Notes: a model not told the origin generated them from the letters alone. 64,000 bases of DNA from Alphaproteobacteria bacterium (GCA_018969425.1 JAGWYJ010000012.1:1-64000); one strand, 5' to 3'. Positions 35,938 to 44,817 are shown, counted from the stretch's first letter. A program made the numbers and translations.

Positions 35938-35964
35938 CTGCTTCCGAAGCAGGCCCCATGGGGC
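35938..35964. promoter_or_regulatory. Two adjacent palindromes before tauE-type gene
   Basis: CTGCTTC-C-GAAGCAG (35938-35952) is directly followed by the perfect palindrome GCCCCATGGGGC (35953-35964). Both lie in the 81-base gap between the podJ-like stop and the exporter start. They may terminate the upstream transcript or act as operators; the tiny loops favour protein binding. Confidence 0.35.
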
Positions 35965-35976
35965 TAGAAGCCGTCA

Positions 35977-36885
35977 ATGCTGATCCATCTGCCCATAGCC
36001 GAGATCACGGTTGATCCGTTGATCCTGATCGCCATCGGAGCGGCGGTCGGCTTCCTGTCCGGCCTGTTCGGAGTGGGCGGAGGATTCCTGCTTACCCCGC
36101 TTCTGATCTTCTACGGAGTGCCCGCCGCGGTGGCGGTCTCGACCCAGGCCAATCAGGTGCTCGCCACGTCGATAGCGGGGGCCTCAGCTCACTGGCGACA
36201 GGGGGCCGTCGATGTCCGCCTCGGCGGGCTCATGCTGTCAGGCGGGCTCGCAGGGTCGGCTGTCGGTGTCGCGATTTTCAGCCTTCTGCGGTCCCTCGGA
36301 GTGGTCGAGGACGCGATCTCCCTTCTGTACGTTATATTCCTGGGCGTGATCGGCGGCCTTATGACATGGGAGAGCCTCAACGCGCTGAAGCAGGGCGGGG
36401 GAGATCCGGGTCGGAGAACGCGACTGCGCTCCTGGATGCGCTCCCTGCCCTACAAGCGGCGCTTTCCGCGCTCCGGCCTTTACATCAGCGTCATCCCGCC
36501 TGCCGCCATCGGATTCATTGTCGGCATTCTCGCCTCAGTTCTCGGTATCGGCGGAGGCTTCATTCTCGCTCCCGCCATGGTTTATCTGCTGGGCGTTCCG
36601 ACGCGGGTGATGATCGGCACATCCCTGTTCCAGATCATTTTTCTGACAGCATTCGTGACCCTTCTTCAGGCAACGTTCAACGGAACAGTCGATCTGGTTC
36701 TCGCCGGCATTCTGATGCTTGGAGGCGTCGTCGGCGCCCGCCTCGGAGCGCTCGCAGCGCGAAAGCTGAAAGCGGCTCAGCTTCGTCTTCTGCTCGCACT
36801 GATCGTTCTGGCGATGGCGGCGCGGCTTGGATACGAAGCATATGTAGCTCCCCCTCCGCCCTATGCCCTGGAGGAGCCGCAGTGA
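35977..36885 (+). CDS. TauE/SafE-family sulfite/organosulfonate exporter
   Basis: A 302-residue inner-membrane protein with about eight helices. The two family repeats each contain a GxGGG turn, LFGVGGGFLLTPLL near residue 31 and VLGIGGGFILAPAM near residue 188, separated by a basic cytoplasmic loop (about 140-165). TauE/SafE proteins export sulfite, sulfonates or related anions. The next gene, a TIGR02186 protein, overlaps its stop by 4 bases; this pair is a recurring one in alphaproteobacteria. Which substrate is exported is not evident. Confidence 0.88.
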   Translation: MLIHLPIAEITVDPLILIAIGAAVGFLSGLFGVGGGFLLTPLLIFYGVPAAVAVSTQANQVLATSIAGASAHWRQGAVDVRLGGLMLSGGLAGSAVGVAIFSLLRSLGVVEDAISLLYVIFLGVIGGLMTWESLNALKQGGGDPGRRTRLRSWMRSLPYKRRFPRSGLYISVIPPAAIGFIVGILASVLGIGGGFILAPAMVYLLGVPTRVMIGTSLFQIIFLTAFVTLLQATFNGTVDLVLAGILMLGGVVGARLGALAARKLKAAQLRLLLALIVLAMAARLGYEAYVAPPPPYALEEPQ

Positions 36886-37634
36886 CACATGACCGCCGCC
36901 CCATTATGGCCGCACTGAGCGCTCTCTCGCTGCTCGCATTGGCCTTGCCCGCCCTCGCCTCTCCGACGACGATGGCCTCCGGCCTCGCGGAGGAGACCAT
37001 CGAGCTGAAAGTCAATTATGCAGGCGCCCGGGTTGTGATGTTCGCAGCTTCAGAGCTGGCGAACGATCCCGAGACCTCATTTGGTTTCGCGCTGATCGGA
37101 CCGGCGAGGCGCCAGACGCTCACAAGAACCGCAGGCGGATCTCGAGAACGCTTCATCTTCTCGTCTGCGCCTGAAGTGTTTTCATACGGCCTGGAGACAG
37201 CCCCCCGCCGCAGCATCTCAGCGGACGCCCTCGTGGCGGCCGGCCTTGATCCTGCATCCGCCGCAATCCCGGACAGCGCTCTGACGGAAGCGACGACGCT
37301 TGCAACCTGGCGGGAGGCCTTCGTGCAGTTGAAATCCGACGCTGAGTTGTATTCCAGCACAGGCGTGGCCATAGATCGCCTCGACGGAGGACTGGCGCGC
37401 GCGCGCATCACCCTTCCCCCGAATGCGCCGGCTGGCGGCTACATCGTTCGCGCGGTCGCCTTCCGAAACGGCGAACTCGTAAGTCGCGCGGATCGGCCCC
37501 TCACCCTGATGCGGGGAGGAATGGACGCCACGCTCTACACGCTCGCCACCCGACACGGCTTCATCTACGGCTTGCTGTCGATTTCAATCGCATCGCTGAT
37601 CGGAGGGATCGCAGCCTGGGTCGGACGTCGCTGA
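36882..37634 (+). CDS. TIGR02186-family membrane-anchored protein
   Basis: A 250-residue protein with a signal peptide (about 1-27), an extracytoplasmic domain opening EETIELKVNYAGARVVMFAA (key strand residues shown), and a single C-terminal transmembrane helix (about 225-245) ending with arginines. I recognise the TIGR02186 family from the tauE partnership and the GARVxxFG-like strand. The start is GTG at 36882, overlapping the exporter stop (GTGA), with GGAG about 7 bases upstream; the longer open frame lies inside tauE. It may assist the exporter at the periplasmic face. Confidence 0.8.
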   Translation: MTHDRRPIMAALSALSLLALALPALASPTTMASGLAEETIELKVNYAGARVVMFAASELANDPETSFGFALIGPARRQTLTRTAGGSRERFIFSSAPEVFSYGLETAPRRSISADALVAAGLDPASAAIPDSALTEATTLATWREAFVQLKSDAELYSSTGVAIDRLDGGLARARITLPPNAPAGGYIVRAVAFRNGELVSRADRPLTLMRGGMDATLYTLATRHGFIYGLLSISIASLIGGIAAWVGRR

Positions 37635-37638
37635 CGCG

Positions 37639-38364
37639 TCATCGAGTATCCGGAATGAGCTGGGACATGGGGGCCAGATAGGCTCCGGCCCGACCGAGGG
37701 TCGCAGCCACGAACCCCTCAGGAAAAACCGCTGCGAAGGCCGGATCCAGAACGTTCAGTCCGCCCGTCAGGGCGCCGTAAGCAGGAAGAACGATGCGCCG
37801 GGCGTCAGCAGCGAAACAACGTGTCCTGATCCTGCCTCCGCGACCGGCCACTCGGGCGCAGGGATGAAGGTGACCGCAGATCTCTCCGAAGGCCAGGTCC
37901 GGCGACGACGGCTCGTGCCGGAACGACAATCCGTCCTGAACAAGACACTCACATGCGCGTCCGCCAAGACCGGATGGGGGCGAACGATCGTGATTTCCGA
38001 GAATCCAGACCCAGTCGCAGCTCCCGGTGAGCGAGCGAAGCGCCGTCGCATCCTCCTCGCTCATACGCAACTCGGCGTCGCCGTCGTGAAAGCTGTCCCC
38101 AAGGGCGATCACGCAATCGGGAACCAGCGTATCGACAATCCTCGTCAGCCGGCGCAGCGTGGCCCGGGTGTCGTAAGGGGGCAACATCTCTCCCCTGGCC
38201 GCGTAAAACGATCCCTTCTCAAAGTGCAGATCTGAAACGATGAGCGTGCGCTGCTCCGGACGCCAGAGCGCCCCGCAGGCTGTGGGCCAGAGTGACGCCC
38301 CGGCGACCTCGAGGCGCAGTCGGAGGGCGGGGACAGGATCCGATGGAATGACCGTTGAACGCAT
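37639..38364 (-). CDS. pdeM: Ligase-associated metallophosphoesterase PdeM
   Basis: A 241-residue calcineurin-like phosphoesterase of the DNA-ligase-associated repair set. Metal-binding motifs: DLHFEKG with D45 and H47, GDSFHDG with D90, GNHD at 123-126, and GHLH at 164-167. It is thought to act as a Mn-dependent nuclease or phosphodiesterase with the Lhr-type helicase, exonuclease and ligase found in this window. The start is ATG at 38364 with AGG upstream; a longer open frame is not used. It ends 4 bases from the convergent TIGR02186 stop. Confidence 0.9.
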   Translation of the reverse strand: MRSTVIPSDPVPALRLRLEVAGASLWPTACGALWRPEQRTLIVSDLHFEKGSFYAARGEMLPPYDTRATLRRLTRIVDTLVPDCVIALGDSFHDGDAELRMSEEDATALRSLTGSCDWVWILGNHDRSPPSGLGGRACECLVQDGLSFRHEPSSPDLAFGEICGHLHPCARVAGRGGRIRTRCFAADARRIVLPAYGALTGGLNVLDPAFAAVFPEGFVAATLGRAGAYLAPMSQLIPDTR

Positions 38365-38482
38365 AAGCGATGCCTGACGCGACTTCGCGTGAAGGTCAAT
38401 CAAGCCCGCTTGATGTCGATCCCCTTGCGGTTCCGAACACAGGCGTTCTGTGATATGGCGATTGCGATCAGGAGTTTCGGTC

Positions 38483-38761
38483 ATGAACAAGCCTCTGGTG
38501 TTCGCAGGTCTCTCCCTCTTGGCGGCGGGGTGCGCAGCCACGCCCCAGGTCACTCGCGAAACCATGACGCTTGGAGAAGCCGGAATTGAAGGCATGGAGT
38601 GCCGCAGAGAGACCATAATCGGATCGAGCTTCAAGCGCACCATCTGCGCGTCTCCCGAAACATGGGCTCGCTATGACGCGCAAAAGCGCCAGGAGGCGGA
38701 GCGTTACATGGACTCCCCCCGTCAGCAGTCAAATGTGAACAAATTCGGACGGGCCCAGTAG
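38483..38761 (+). CDS. Small lipoprotein, paralogue of the gene at 39229
   Basis: A 92-residue lipoprotein: short signal peptide with lipobox LAAGC (cysteine at about 17) and a small domain with two conserved cysteines, in MECRRETIIGSSFKRTIC. This is followed by ASPETWARYDAQKRQEAE. The same C-R-T-GS-R-C-W-D pattern recurs in the protein encoded at 39229, so the two are paralogues. Function unknown. ATG with AGGAG 8 bases upstream. Divergent from pdeM. Confidence 0.75.
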   Translation: MNKPLVFAGLSLLAAGCAATPQVTRETMTLGEAGIEGMECRRETIIGSSFKRTICASPETWARYDAQKRQEAERYMDSPRQQSNVNKFGRAQ

Positions 38762-38827
38762 AGGACGGTCCACGATGCTTCCGACGGCCGCCCCAGACCC
38801 GGTATTGCAATCCGTCGTCTTCAACAG

Positions 38828-39232
38828 ATGACTTCACAGCTGATCCTTCCGCTGCTCGCCTGGCTCCACGCGGCGCTCTGCGGTGTCGTCATTCTCTTTC
38901 AGATCGCCCTGATCTCAGGGGCGCCGTGGGGTCGCCTCACTCAGGGGGGCGCTGTGGAGGGCGCCCTGCCGGTTTCAGGGCGCATCGCTGCGGGCCTCTC
39001 GGCCCTGCTCATGGTCGCGATTGCGGTCGTCCCTCTGTCCGTCGCCGGCGTCGGCCCGCCCCTGCCGCGCTGGACAGCGTTCCTCGCCATGGCGATCGTC
39101 ACGCTGGCGGTGATCGCCAACCTCATCACTCGGTCTCGAGCCGAGCGACGCCTGTGGGCGCCGATTGCCGCTTGTATGTGGGGCCTTCAAGGCGCCATTC
39201 TTCTCAGCACTTTTTCGGGAGCGAGCTCATGA
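38828..39232 (+). CDS. Four-helix membrane protein of unknown function
   Basis: A 134-residue integral membrane protein with about four hydrophobic helices (residues 5-28, 50-73, 82-101, 111-130). No charged motif or family signature that I can name. It lies between two paralogous small exported proteins and overlaps the second by 4 bases (ATGA), so it is probably translated with it. The ribosome-binding site of its own ATG is poor. Confidence 0.65.
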   Translation: MTSQLILPLLAWLHAALCGVVILFQIALISGAPWGRLTQGGAVEGALPVSGRIAAGLSALLMVAIAVVPLSVAGVGPPLPRWTAFLAMAIVTLAVIANLITRSRAERRLWAPIAACMWGLQGAILLSTFSGASS

Positions 39233-39510
39233 AACGACGCCACATCCTCAGCCTGGTCTGCGTCGCCCTTGGCGGAGGCCTTGTCCTGAGCGCGCTGGCC
39301 CAGAGCCCGCCTGCGGCGGAGGCGCCGCCGGCGCCAGCCGCCGAACGCATCTGCAAGCGCGTGACAGCCACCGGGAGCAATCTGCCAAAACGCGTCTGCG
39401 CCACAGCTGAAGAATGGGCGGCGCTGGACCGTAAAGGTCGCGAGGGAGCTGAGGATTTCGATCGCCAGCGTCGCGAGAGCGTCGGGGTCAATCCCGTCGG
39501 CGGATCCTGA
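39229..39510 (+). CDS. Small secreted protein, paralogue of the gene at 38483
   Basis: A 93-residue exported protein with a signal peptide cleaved near ALAQ (residue 25). The mature part contains ICKRVTATGSNLPKRVCATAEEWAALDR by its key residues C, R, T, GS, R, C, W and D, the same order as in the lipoprotein encoded at 38483. It lacks a lipobox cysteine, so one paralogue is anchored and the other soluble. ATG overlaps the stop of the membrane-protein gene. Function unknown. Confidence 0.75.
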   Translation: MKRRHILSLVCVALGGGLVLSALAQSPPAAEAPPAPAAERICKRVTATGSNLPKRVCATAEEWAALDRKGREGAEDFDRQRRESVGVNPVGGS

Positions 39511-39520
39511 ACATCACCCG

Positions 39521-41995
39521 TCAGGAGCCGTCTCTCATCATCGCCTCGGCTTCCATGAGGATAGCCTCTGCGGCCTCTCCGCCCCGAATGATCTCCCGTC
39601 CCACCTCCAGGATCAGGGGAACGGCGAACGGCGACACCTGATCAAGTCGCCTGACACGTATGCGACCGGAAAACCGGGCGAGCGCCTCGCCCAGCCGACG
39701 GATATCCAGCAATCCCCCAGCCGCCTCCTCCCGGGCCGCCCGCAGCAGAATATGATCCGGCTCGTGCGAGCGAAGAACATCATAGATGAGATCTGTCGAA
39801 ACCATCAGAGGTCGCCCTCGCCGCGCCGCCCCGGGACGTCGCCGCTCAATCAGGCCGGAGACCACGGCGCACGTTGAGAATGTGCGTTTCATCATCGCGC
39901 TTTCCTGCAGCCACGCATCCAGATCATCGCCGAGCATGTCCGGATGGAACAAGGCGTCAGCGTCGAGTGAGGAAAGATCGTTGAGACCCCAGACGGCGAG
40001 CGCATAATCGGTAGCGACAAACCCCAGCGGACGCAGCCCGCCCCGCTCCAGACGACGCGTCAGGAGCATTCCGAGCGTCTGATGAGCCAGACGGCCCTCA
40101 AAAGGATAGCAGGCGAGAAAATGACGATCGCCTCGCGGAAACGTCTCCACAAGCAGATCTCCAGGCCCCGGGATCTCGGATCGGGCCTCCTGGATTTCGA
40201 GCCACTCCCTCACCGGCGGCGAAAGCCGTCGCCAGGCGCTGCGATCGTCCACCAGGCTCCGCACGCGGGCGGCGAGACAGTCCGACAGCGGAAACCGGCC
40301 GCCTGAATAGGCTGGGACAGACGCCTCCGGATCGTCGGAACGGGTGACGATCGCCTCCTCGCCCTCCAGACGTTCAAAACGGAGAACCTCGCCAGCGAAG
40401 ACGAAGGTGTCTCCCCGGGTCATCGCCTCAATGACGGCTTCTTCAACCTGCCCGAGCGCCCTGCCCGGAGCACCCGGGGCCGCAGGACCGTCACGACGGG
40501 TCGTTCGGGACCGGGTCTCAAGGCGCACCGTGATCATCGGGTTGTCGATGATCACGCCGACATTCATCCTGTGTCGCATCCGCACCTCTTGCGAACGGGC
40601 GCGCCATAGACCGTCGACAGGCGAGCGCACGATCCGGCGGAACCTGTCATAGGCCCTCAGCGCATATCCTCCGGTTGAGACCAGCTCCAGCACGCGTCCG
40701 AAGGTCTCCCGATCGAGACCCCTGTAAGGAGCGGCTCTCTTCACCTCGGCAAAAAGTGCCTCCTCCTCGAAACCGTCTCCGCAGGCGCACCCCATGATAT
40801 GCTGGGCGAGGACGTCGAGCGCCCCCCGACGAACAGGAGGCGCCTCCATATCGCCGTCGGACACCGCCTCGATAGCGGCTCGGCATTCGAGCTCCTCGAA
40901 CCGATTAGCGGGCGCGAGGAGCGCACGCGACGGCGTCTCGAGCCGATGATTGGAACGACCGATACGCTGGACGAGACGACCAGCGCCCTTGGGCGCGCCG
41001 ACCTGTATAGTCAGGTCGACATCGCCCCAGTCGATCCCAAGATCGAGCGTCGAGGTGCACACCACGGCCCGCAGCTGCCCCGCGGCCATCGCCGCTTCGA
41101 TCCGCTCACGCTGCTCCCGATCAAGGGATCCGTGATGAAGACCGATCGCGAGCCCCTCATCATTGAGCCGCCAAAGCTCCTGAAACATCGCCTCGGCCTG
41201 AGCCCGGGTGTTCACGAAAACGAGCGTCATGCGCGCATCCCGGATGCTGCGATAGACCTCACCTGCGAGATGGCGGGCGGAGTGTCCCGCCCACGGCGGT
41301 CGCTCATCCCCTTCCAGAATGCGTACGTCCGGCTTCGCTCCGGACGGGGCTCTGATAATGTCGATGTCGCTGCCGAGCCAATCCGCAAGAGCGGGCGCGT
41401 CCCTCACTGTGGCGGACAGCCCGATGCGGCGGTGCCCGGGCGCATGACGGCCGAGCGCCGCGATCCCCAGCGCCAGAAGATCGCCTCTCTTCGTGGAGGC
41501 CAGAGCGTGGACCTCGTCGACAATGACAGTGTTCAGATCGCCGAAATAAACCCCGGAATGTTCGGATGCGAGCAGCAGCGCCAGCTGCTCGGGTGTCGTG
41601 AGCATTATGTCCGGGGGATTTGCGCGCTGACGCCGGCGTCGATCCGGAGAGGTATCTCCGCTTCGGGTCTCAATCCCGATATCCAGCCCCATCTCCGCGA
41701 CGGGACCCGCCAGATTGCGCGCGACGTCAGAAGCCAGAGCCTTGAGCGGAGAGACGTAGAGGGTGTGTAAAGCCCCGCCGCGGGGCCGGGTCCGCCGGGA
41801 AATGTCGACAAGGCTTGGAAGGAAGCCAGCCAGGGTTTTTCCGCCTCCGGTGGGGGCGATCACAAGCGCTCCCCGTCCTGGAGCCCTGGGCCGGAGAAGC
41901 GCAGTCTGATGCGCTCTGAGCCGCCACCCGCGGCCGGAGAGCCAGCCGGAAAAAGGCTCAGGGATATCGACGGGATCGGGGGTCAATTCCTCCAT
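39521..41995 (-). CDS. Ligase-associated DEXH-box helicase (Lhr-like)
   Basis: An 824-residue superfamily 2 helicase of the Lhr-Core type. Walker A APTGGGKT is at 47-54, the DEVH box at 160-163, and motif III-like GLSATVRD follows. The C-terminal RecA domain shows FVNTRAQAE, TSTLDLGIDWGDVD and QRIGRSNHR. A winged-helix/Lhr-specific C-terminal region makes up the rest. It is a 3'-5' DNA helicase partner of the ligase, exonuclease and PdeM genes in this window. ATG at 41995. It is convergent with the small exported protein gene. Confidence 0.92.
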   Translation of the reverse strand: MEELTPDPVDIPEPFSGWLSGRGWRLRAHQTALLRPRAPGRGALVIAPTGGGKTLAGFLPSLVDISRRTRPRGGALHTLYVSPLKALASDVARNLAGPVAEMGLDIGIETRSGDTSPDRRRRQRANPPDIMLTTPEQLALLLASEHSGVYFGDLNTVIVDEVHALASTKRGDLLALGIAALGRHAPGHRRIGLSATVRDAPALADWLGSDIDIIRAPSGAKPDVRILEGDERPPWAGHSARHLAGEVYRSIRDARMTLVFVNTRAQAEAMFQELWRLNDEGLAIGLHHGSLDREQRERIEAAMAAGQLRAVVCTSTLDLGIDWGDVDLTIQVGAPKGAGRLVQRIGRSNHRLETPSRALLAPANRFEELECRAAIEAVSDGDMEAPPVRRGALDVLAQHIMGCACGDGFEEEALFAEVKRAAPYRGLDRETFGRVLELVSTGGYALRAYDRFRRIVRSPVDGLWRARSQEVRMRHRMNVGVIIDNPMITVRLETRSRTTRRDGPAAPGAPGRALGQVEEAVIEAMTRGDTFVFAGEVLRFERLEGEEAIVTRSDDPEASVPAYSGGRFPLSDCLAARVRSLVDDRSAWRRLSPPVREWLEIQEARSEIPGPGDLLVETFPRGDRHFLACYPFEGRLAHQTLGMLLTRRLERGGLRPLGFVATDYALAVWGLNDLSSLDADALFHPDMLGDDLDAWLQESAMMKRTFSTCAVVSGLIERRRPGAARRGRPLMVSTDLIYDVLRSHEPDHILLRAAREEAAGGLLDIRRLGEALARFSGRIRVRRLDQVSPFAVPLILEVGREIIRGGEAAEAILMEAEAMMRDGS

Positions 41996-42106
41996 GGGGA
42001 ATGACTTAGCGCGCCGGACGGCCGTCGTCCTGCGCCTTGATGTCCCGCCAGGGCCCCCTATTTTGAGATGGTGGTTCTTCTAGTCCTGTGGAAAGCCCCC
42101 GAGCCG

Positions 42107-42826
42107 ATGCCATCCTTCAGACGTGCGCTCCCCGCCGCCCTTCTCGCCCTGACGCTGTCGCCTGTCCCGGCGGCGGCCGATCCCGGCGCATGGCCGGCCT
42201 CATTCAGAGGGGCGGTCGCCTCCTCAGCGGCTCCGCCGCTCTATGCCTATGACTTCACGGACAGGACCGTCGGCGACACCGTCACGGTCACCCGGGGTCG
42301 TATCGACCCCAGCCGACCCAAGGGTCAGCGGGTCACAATCTTCGAAACGACAGGGGACAGGGACAGTCTGAAGCGGCTCGATCAGAGATATGAGAGAGAC
42401 GCGGACGGGAACATAAGCTGCCTGAGGTCCTTTGGCGGAGCCGATCGCCTCGTAGGGGAGCGGGCCGGCGCCGACGGAGATCGGGTTTACTCGTTTCAGC
42501 CTCTTCCGCGACCTTCGGCAGGATCCGAGGAGAAGCAGGTTTACAGGAGAATGACGGCGGAGATCTCCGTCGATGAAAGCTCAGGGCTTGTCAGATCATT
42601 TACCGCGTCGCTGACGGCGCCGGTCAAACCCTTCATCGGGGTCAACCTCGAGGCGATGGATCTGAGCGGAGAGTGCCGTCCCGGTCCTGACGGAACGCCT
42701 GTCCTTTCGTCAGCCCGGACCCGAATGAAGGGGGCGGCGTTCGGTCGATCCCTGTCCTTCGATGTCGTCCAGACCATCAGCAATCTGACGCCCGTGACGC
42801 CGCGCCCGGCGACGAACCGGAATTAA
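42107..42826 (+). CDS. Exported protein of unknown function
   Basis: A 239-residue protein with a signal peptide (residues 1 to about 24, ending AAAD) and a beta-rich mature part. Recognisable segments are PPLYAYDFTDRTVGDTVTV and a C-terminal strand pair around FGRSLSFDVVQTISN. I know no named family for it. The ATG at 42107 is chosen because the signal peptide begins there; the ribosome-binding site is weak. It lies divergent from the helicase and upstream of the carbonic anhydrase. Confidence 0.65.
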   Translation: MPSFRRALPAALLALTLSPVPAAADPGAWPASFRGAVASSAAPPLYAYDFTDRTVGDTVTVTRGRIDPSRPKGQRVTIFETTGDRDSLKRLDQRYERDADGNISCLRSFGGADRLVGERAGADGDRVYSFQPLPRPSAGSEEKQVYRRMTAEISVDESSGLVRSFTASLTAPVKPFIGVNLEAMDLSGECRPGPDGTPVLSSARTRMKGAAFGRSLSFDVVQTISNLTPVTPRPATNRN

Positions 42827-42851
42827 GGCTTTGCTAAACCGACTCAGGAAG

Positions 42852-42871
42852 CCTTCCCCATCCAGGGAAGG
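42852..42871 (+). promoter_or_regulatory. Hairpin that includes the carbonic anhydrase ribosome-binding site
   Basis: CCTTCCC (42852-42858) and GGGAAGG (42865-42871) form a perfect 7-bp stem with a 6-base loop. The GGGAAGG arm is the Shine-Dalgarno sequence, ending 6 bases before the ATG at 42878. The fold would hide the site, so translation may be controlled by opening of the stem. Confidence 0.45.
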
Positions 42872-42877
42872 TGTTCC

Positions 42878-43699
42878 ATGACGGTGTCCATCCAGACCTC
42901 GCTCATTCTGGCGGCCGCGGCTGGCCTCGCGATCGCTGCAGGGTTTGCTGCGTCCGTCCCTCCGGCTGCGGCGCAGGCCGGACAGGCGGCTCCTGCGGGC
43001 GCGGCTCCGGACCAGTGCGCCTCTGGCGCTCAGCAATCGCCCGTGGACCTCGTCGGTGCGATCGAGGGAAAGACCCCGCCTGTCGGGTTCAACTGGTTCG
43101 TGAGCCGAAGCGGAACGGTGACCAATACGGGCGCTACGCTGGAGGTCGATATCCGATCATCGGGCTCGCTTGAAATCGCAGGTCAGACCTATGAGCTGAA
43201 AGGTTTTCATTTTCACACGCCGTCGGAACACACGATCGAAGGACGAAAATTTCCGCTGGAGATCCATATGGTTCATGAGAGCGCCGCCGGAGCGCTCGCC
43301 ATTGTCGGAGTGCTGGTTCAGGAAGGCGCTCCTCTCCCTCAGCTGGATCCTATCTGGGCGACAACCCCCGCTCGCCCGGGGGCGGCGGAGGTCCGGTTCG
43401 AGATCGATCCCTTCAGACTGATCCCAGGAGATCGCACCCATTACCTCTACGAAGGATCAACCACGACGCCGCCCTGCTCGGAGACGGCGACCTGGATCGT
43501 GATGGCCTCACCCCTCTCCGCCTCGCGGGCGCAGATAGAGTCCTACAGACAGCTGTTTTCCTCAAACGCCCGACCGGTGCAGCCGCTGAACCGCCGCTAT
43601 ATTCTCAAGTCGCAGCCCTTCATCCCGTCTTCCCCCGAACAATCCAGGGAGCCTGTGCGTCTGGAGCGTTCCGAGAGGATGGTCCATAAGGGGCCATGA
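42878..43699 (+). CDS. Alpha-class carbonic anhydrase, periplasmic
   Basis: A 273-residue exported enzyme that interconverts CO2 and bicarbonate. A signal peptide (about 1-33) precedes the alpha-CA domain. Zinc ligands are H111, H113 and H130 in GFHFHTPSEH and EIHMVH; QQSPVDL at 52-58 and TTPPCSETATW are further class signatures. C47 and the cysteine of PPCSE can form the usual disulfide. Its stop overlaps the start of the repair exonuclease by 4 bases (ATGA), an odd coupling of unrelated functions. Translation may be limited by the hairpin around its ribosome-binding site. Confidence 0.92.
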   Translation: MTVSIQTSLILAAAAGLAIAAGFAASVPPAAAQAGQAAPAGAAPDQCASGAQQSPVDLVGAIEGKTPPVGFNWFVSRSGTVTNTGATLEVDIRSSGSLEIAGQTYELKGFHFHTPSEHTIEGRKFPLEIHMVHESAAGALAIVGVLVQEGAPLPQLDPIWATTPARPGAAEVRFEIDPFRLIPGDRTHYLYEGSTTTPPCSETATWIVMASPLSASRAQIESYRQLFSSNARPVQPLNRRYILKSQPFIPSSPEQSREPVRLERSERMVHKGP

Positions 43700-44721
43700 T
43701 CCGCCCCGAGGACCTTCTCCATCCCACGCCCGTAGGCCTCTACTGCCCGCCCCTGGACGCCTATATCGACCCGGTTCGGTCGGTCGATCGGGCCATCGTC
43801 ACGCATGGACATTCCGACCACGCCCGGGCGGGACACTCGAGCGTCCTTGCAACGCCCGAGACCCTTGCGGCGATGGCGGTCCGCTATGGCGAAGGGTTCG
43901 CGAGGGTTCGGCAACCGGCGGCGTATGGCCAGAGCGTGACGCTTGGAGAGACGCGGCTGACGCTCCTGCCGGCCGGCCATGTGCTTGGATCCGCTCAGGT
44001 GCTTGTCGAGCACAAAGGTCTGCGAATGATCTGCACCGGCGATTACAAGCGCCGGCCGGACCCGACCTGCCCACCCTTCGAGCCGGTCGCCTGTCACGTC
44101 CTCATATCCGAGGCGACCTTTGCTTTGCCTGTGTTCCGACACCCTGAGCCGGAGACCGAGATCCGGCGCCTCCTGACCAGTCTTGCCGGTTTTCCTGAAC
44201 GGACCCATCTCGTCGGAGCCTACGCCTTCGGGAAAGCGCAGCGGGTGATCCGCCTCCTGCGTCAGGCAGGCTATGACGAGCCGATCATCGTTCACGGAGC
44301 GCTTGAGAGCTTAAACGAGCTGTACGAGCGCTTCGACGTGTCCCTGGGCCCGCTTGAACGTGTCCCCGACGCCAGAGTGAGACGCAGCGAAGCCTCAACG
44401 CTCCCGGGACGTATTGTCATCGCGCCGCCGTCCGCGATGAGAACGCGCTGGGCGGACCGGTTTGCAGACCCTCTGTTCGCGTTCGCCTCCGGATGGATGA
44501 CCATCCGTCAGCGAGCGCGCGCGGCAGGCGTCGAACTGGCGCTCGCCATCTCCGATCATGCCGACTGGACGGAACTGACCCAGACCGTCAGCGAGATCAA
44601 TCCGGACGAACTCTGGATCACTCACGGGCGCGACGACGCGCTTGCGCGCTGGGCGGAGCTCGAAGGACGCCGCGCCCGCCCCCTGCGGCTGATCGGCTAT
44701 GAGGAGGAGCACGGAGACTGA
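43696..44721 (+). CDS. Ligase-associated DNA exonuclease (metallo-beta-lactamase fold)
   Basis: A 341-residue nuclease of the beta-CASP/metallo-beta-lactamase class. The metal-binding motif is THGHSDHA at 36-43, with further histidine/aspartate ligands in LPAGHVLGSAQV and CTGDYKRRPDP, and the C-terminal SDHADW motif. It belongs with the ATP-dependent ligase, Lhr-type helicase and PdeM as the ligase-associated DNA-damage set. The ATG lies inside the carbonic anhydrase stop, so its expression should depend on that gene. The ligase follows after one intervening esterase gene. Confidence 0.92.
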   Translation: MIRPEDLLHPTPVGLYCPPLDAYIDPVRSVDRAIVTHGHSDHARAGHSSVLATPETLAAMAVRYGEGFARVRQPAAYGQSVTLGETRLTLLPAGHVLGSAQVLVEHKGLRMICTGDYKRRPDPTCPPFEPVACHVLISEATFALPVFRHPEPETEIRRLLTSLAGFPERTHLVGAYAFGKAQRVIRLLRQAGYDEPIIVHGALESLNELYERFDVSLGPLERVPDARVRRSEASTLPGRIVIAPPSAMRTRWADRFADPLFAFASGWMTIRQRARAAGVELALAISDHADWTELTQTVSEINPDELWITHGRDDALARWAELEGRRARPLRLIGYEEEHGD

Positions 44722-44817
44722 CCCTCTCCATCACCATCTGGACGAACCGACCCTCCTCAGCCTAGCCTCAGCGTTATCGACCGCCCAAAGAGAGCGGCGC
44801 CTGGGAGGAGTTTATCC

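Noticed and set aside
38450-38482. Earlier in-frame start for the small lipoprotein
   Set aside because: The ATG at 38483 has AGGAG 8 bases upstream and begins directly with the signal peptide; the extension carries no recognisable sequence.
42823-42837. TTAA-N7-CTAA resembling a CtrA site upstream of the carbonic anhydrase
   Set aside because: One half-site differs from consensus, and the first half overlaps the stop region of the preceding gene; too weak to call.
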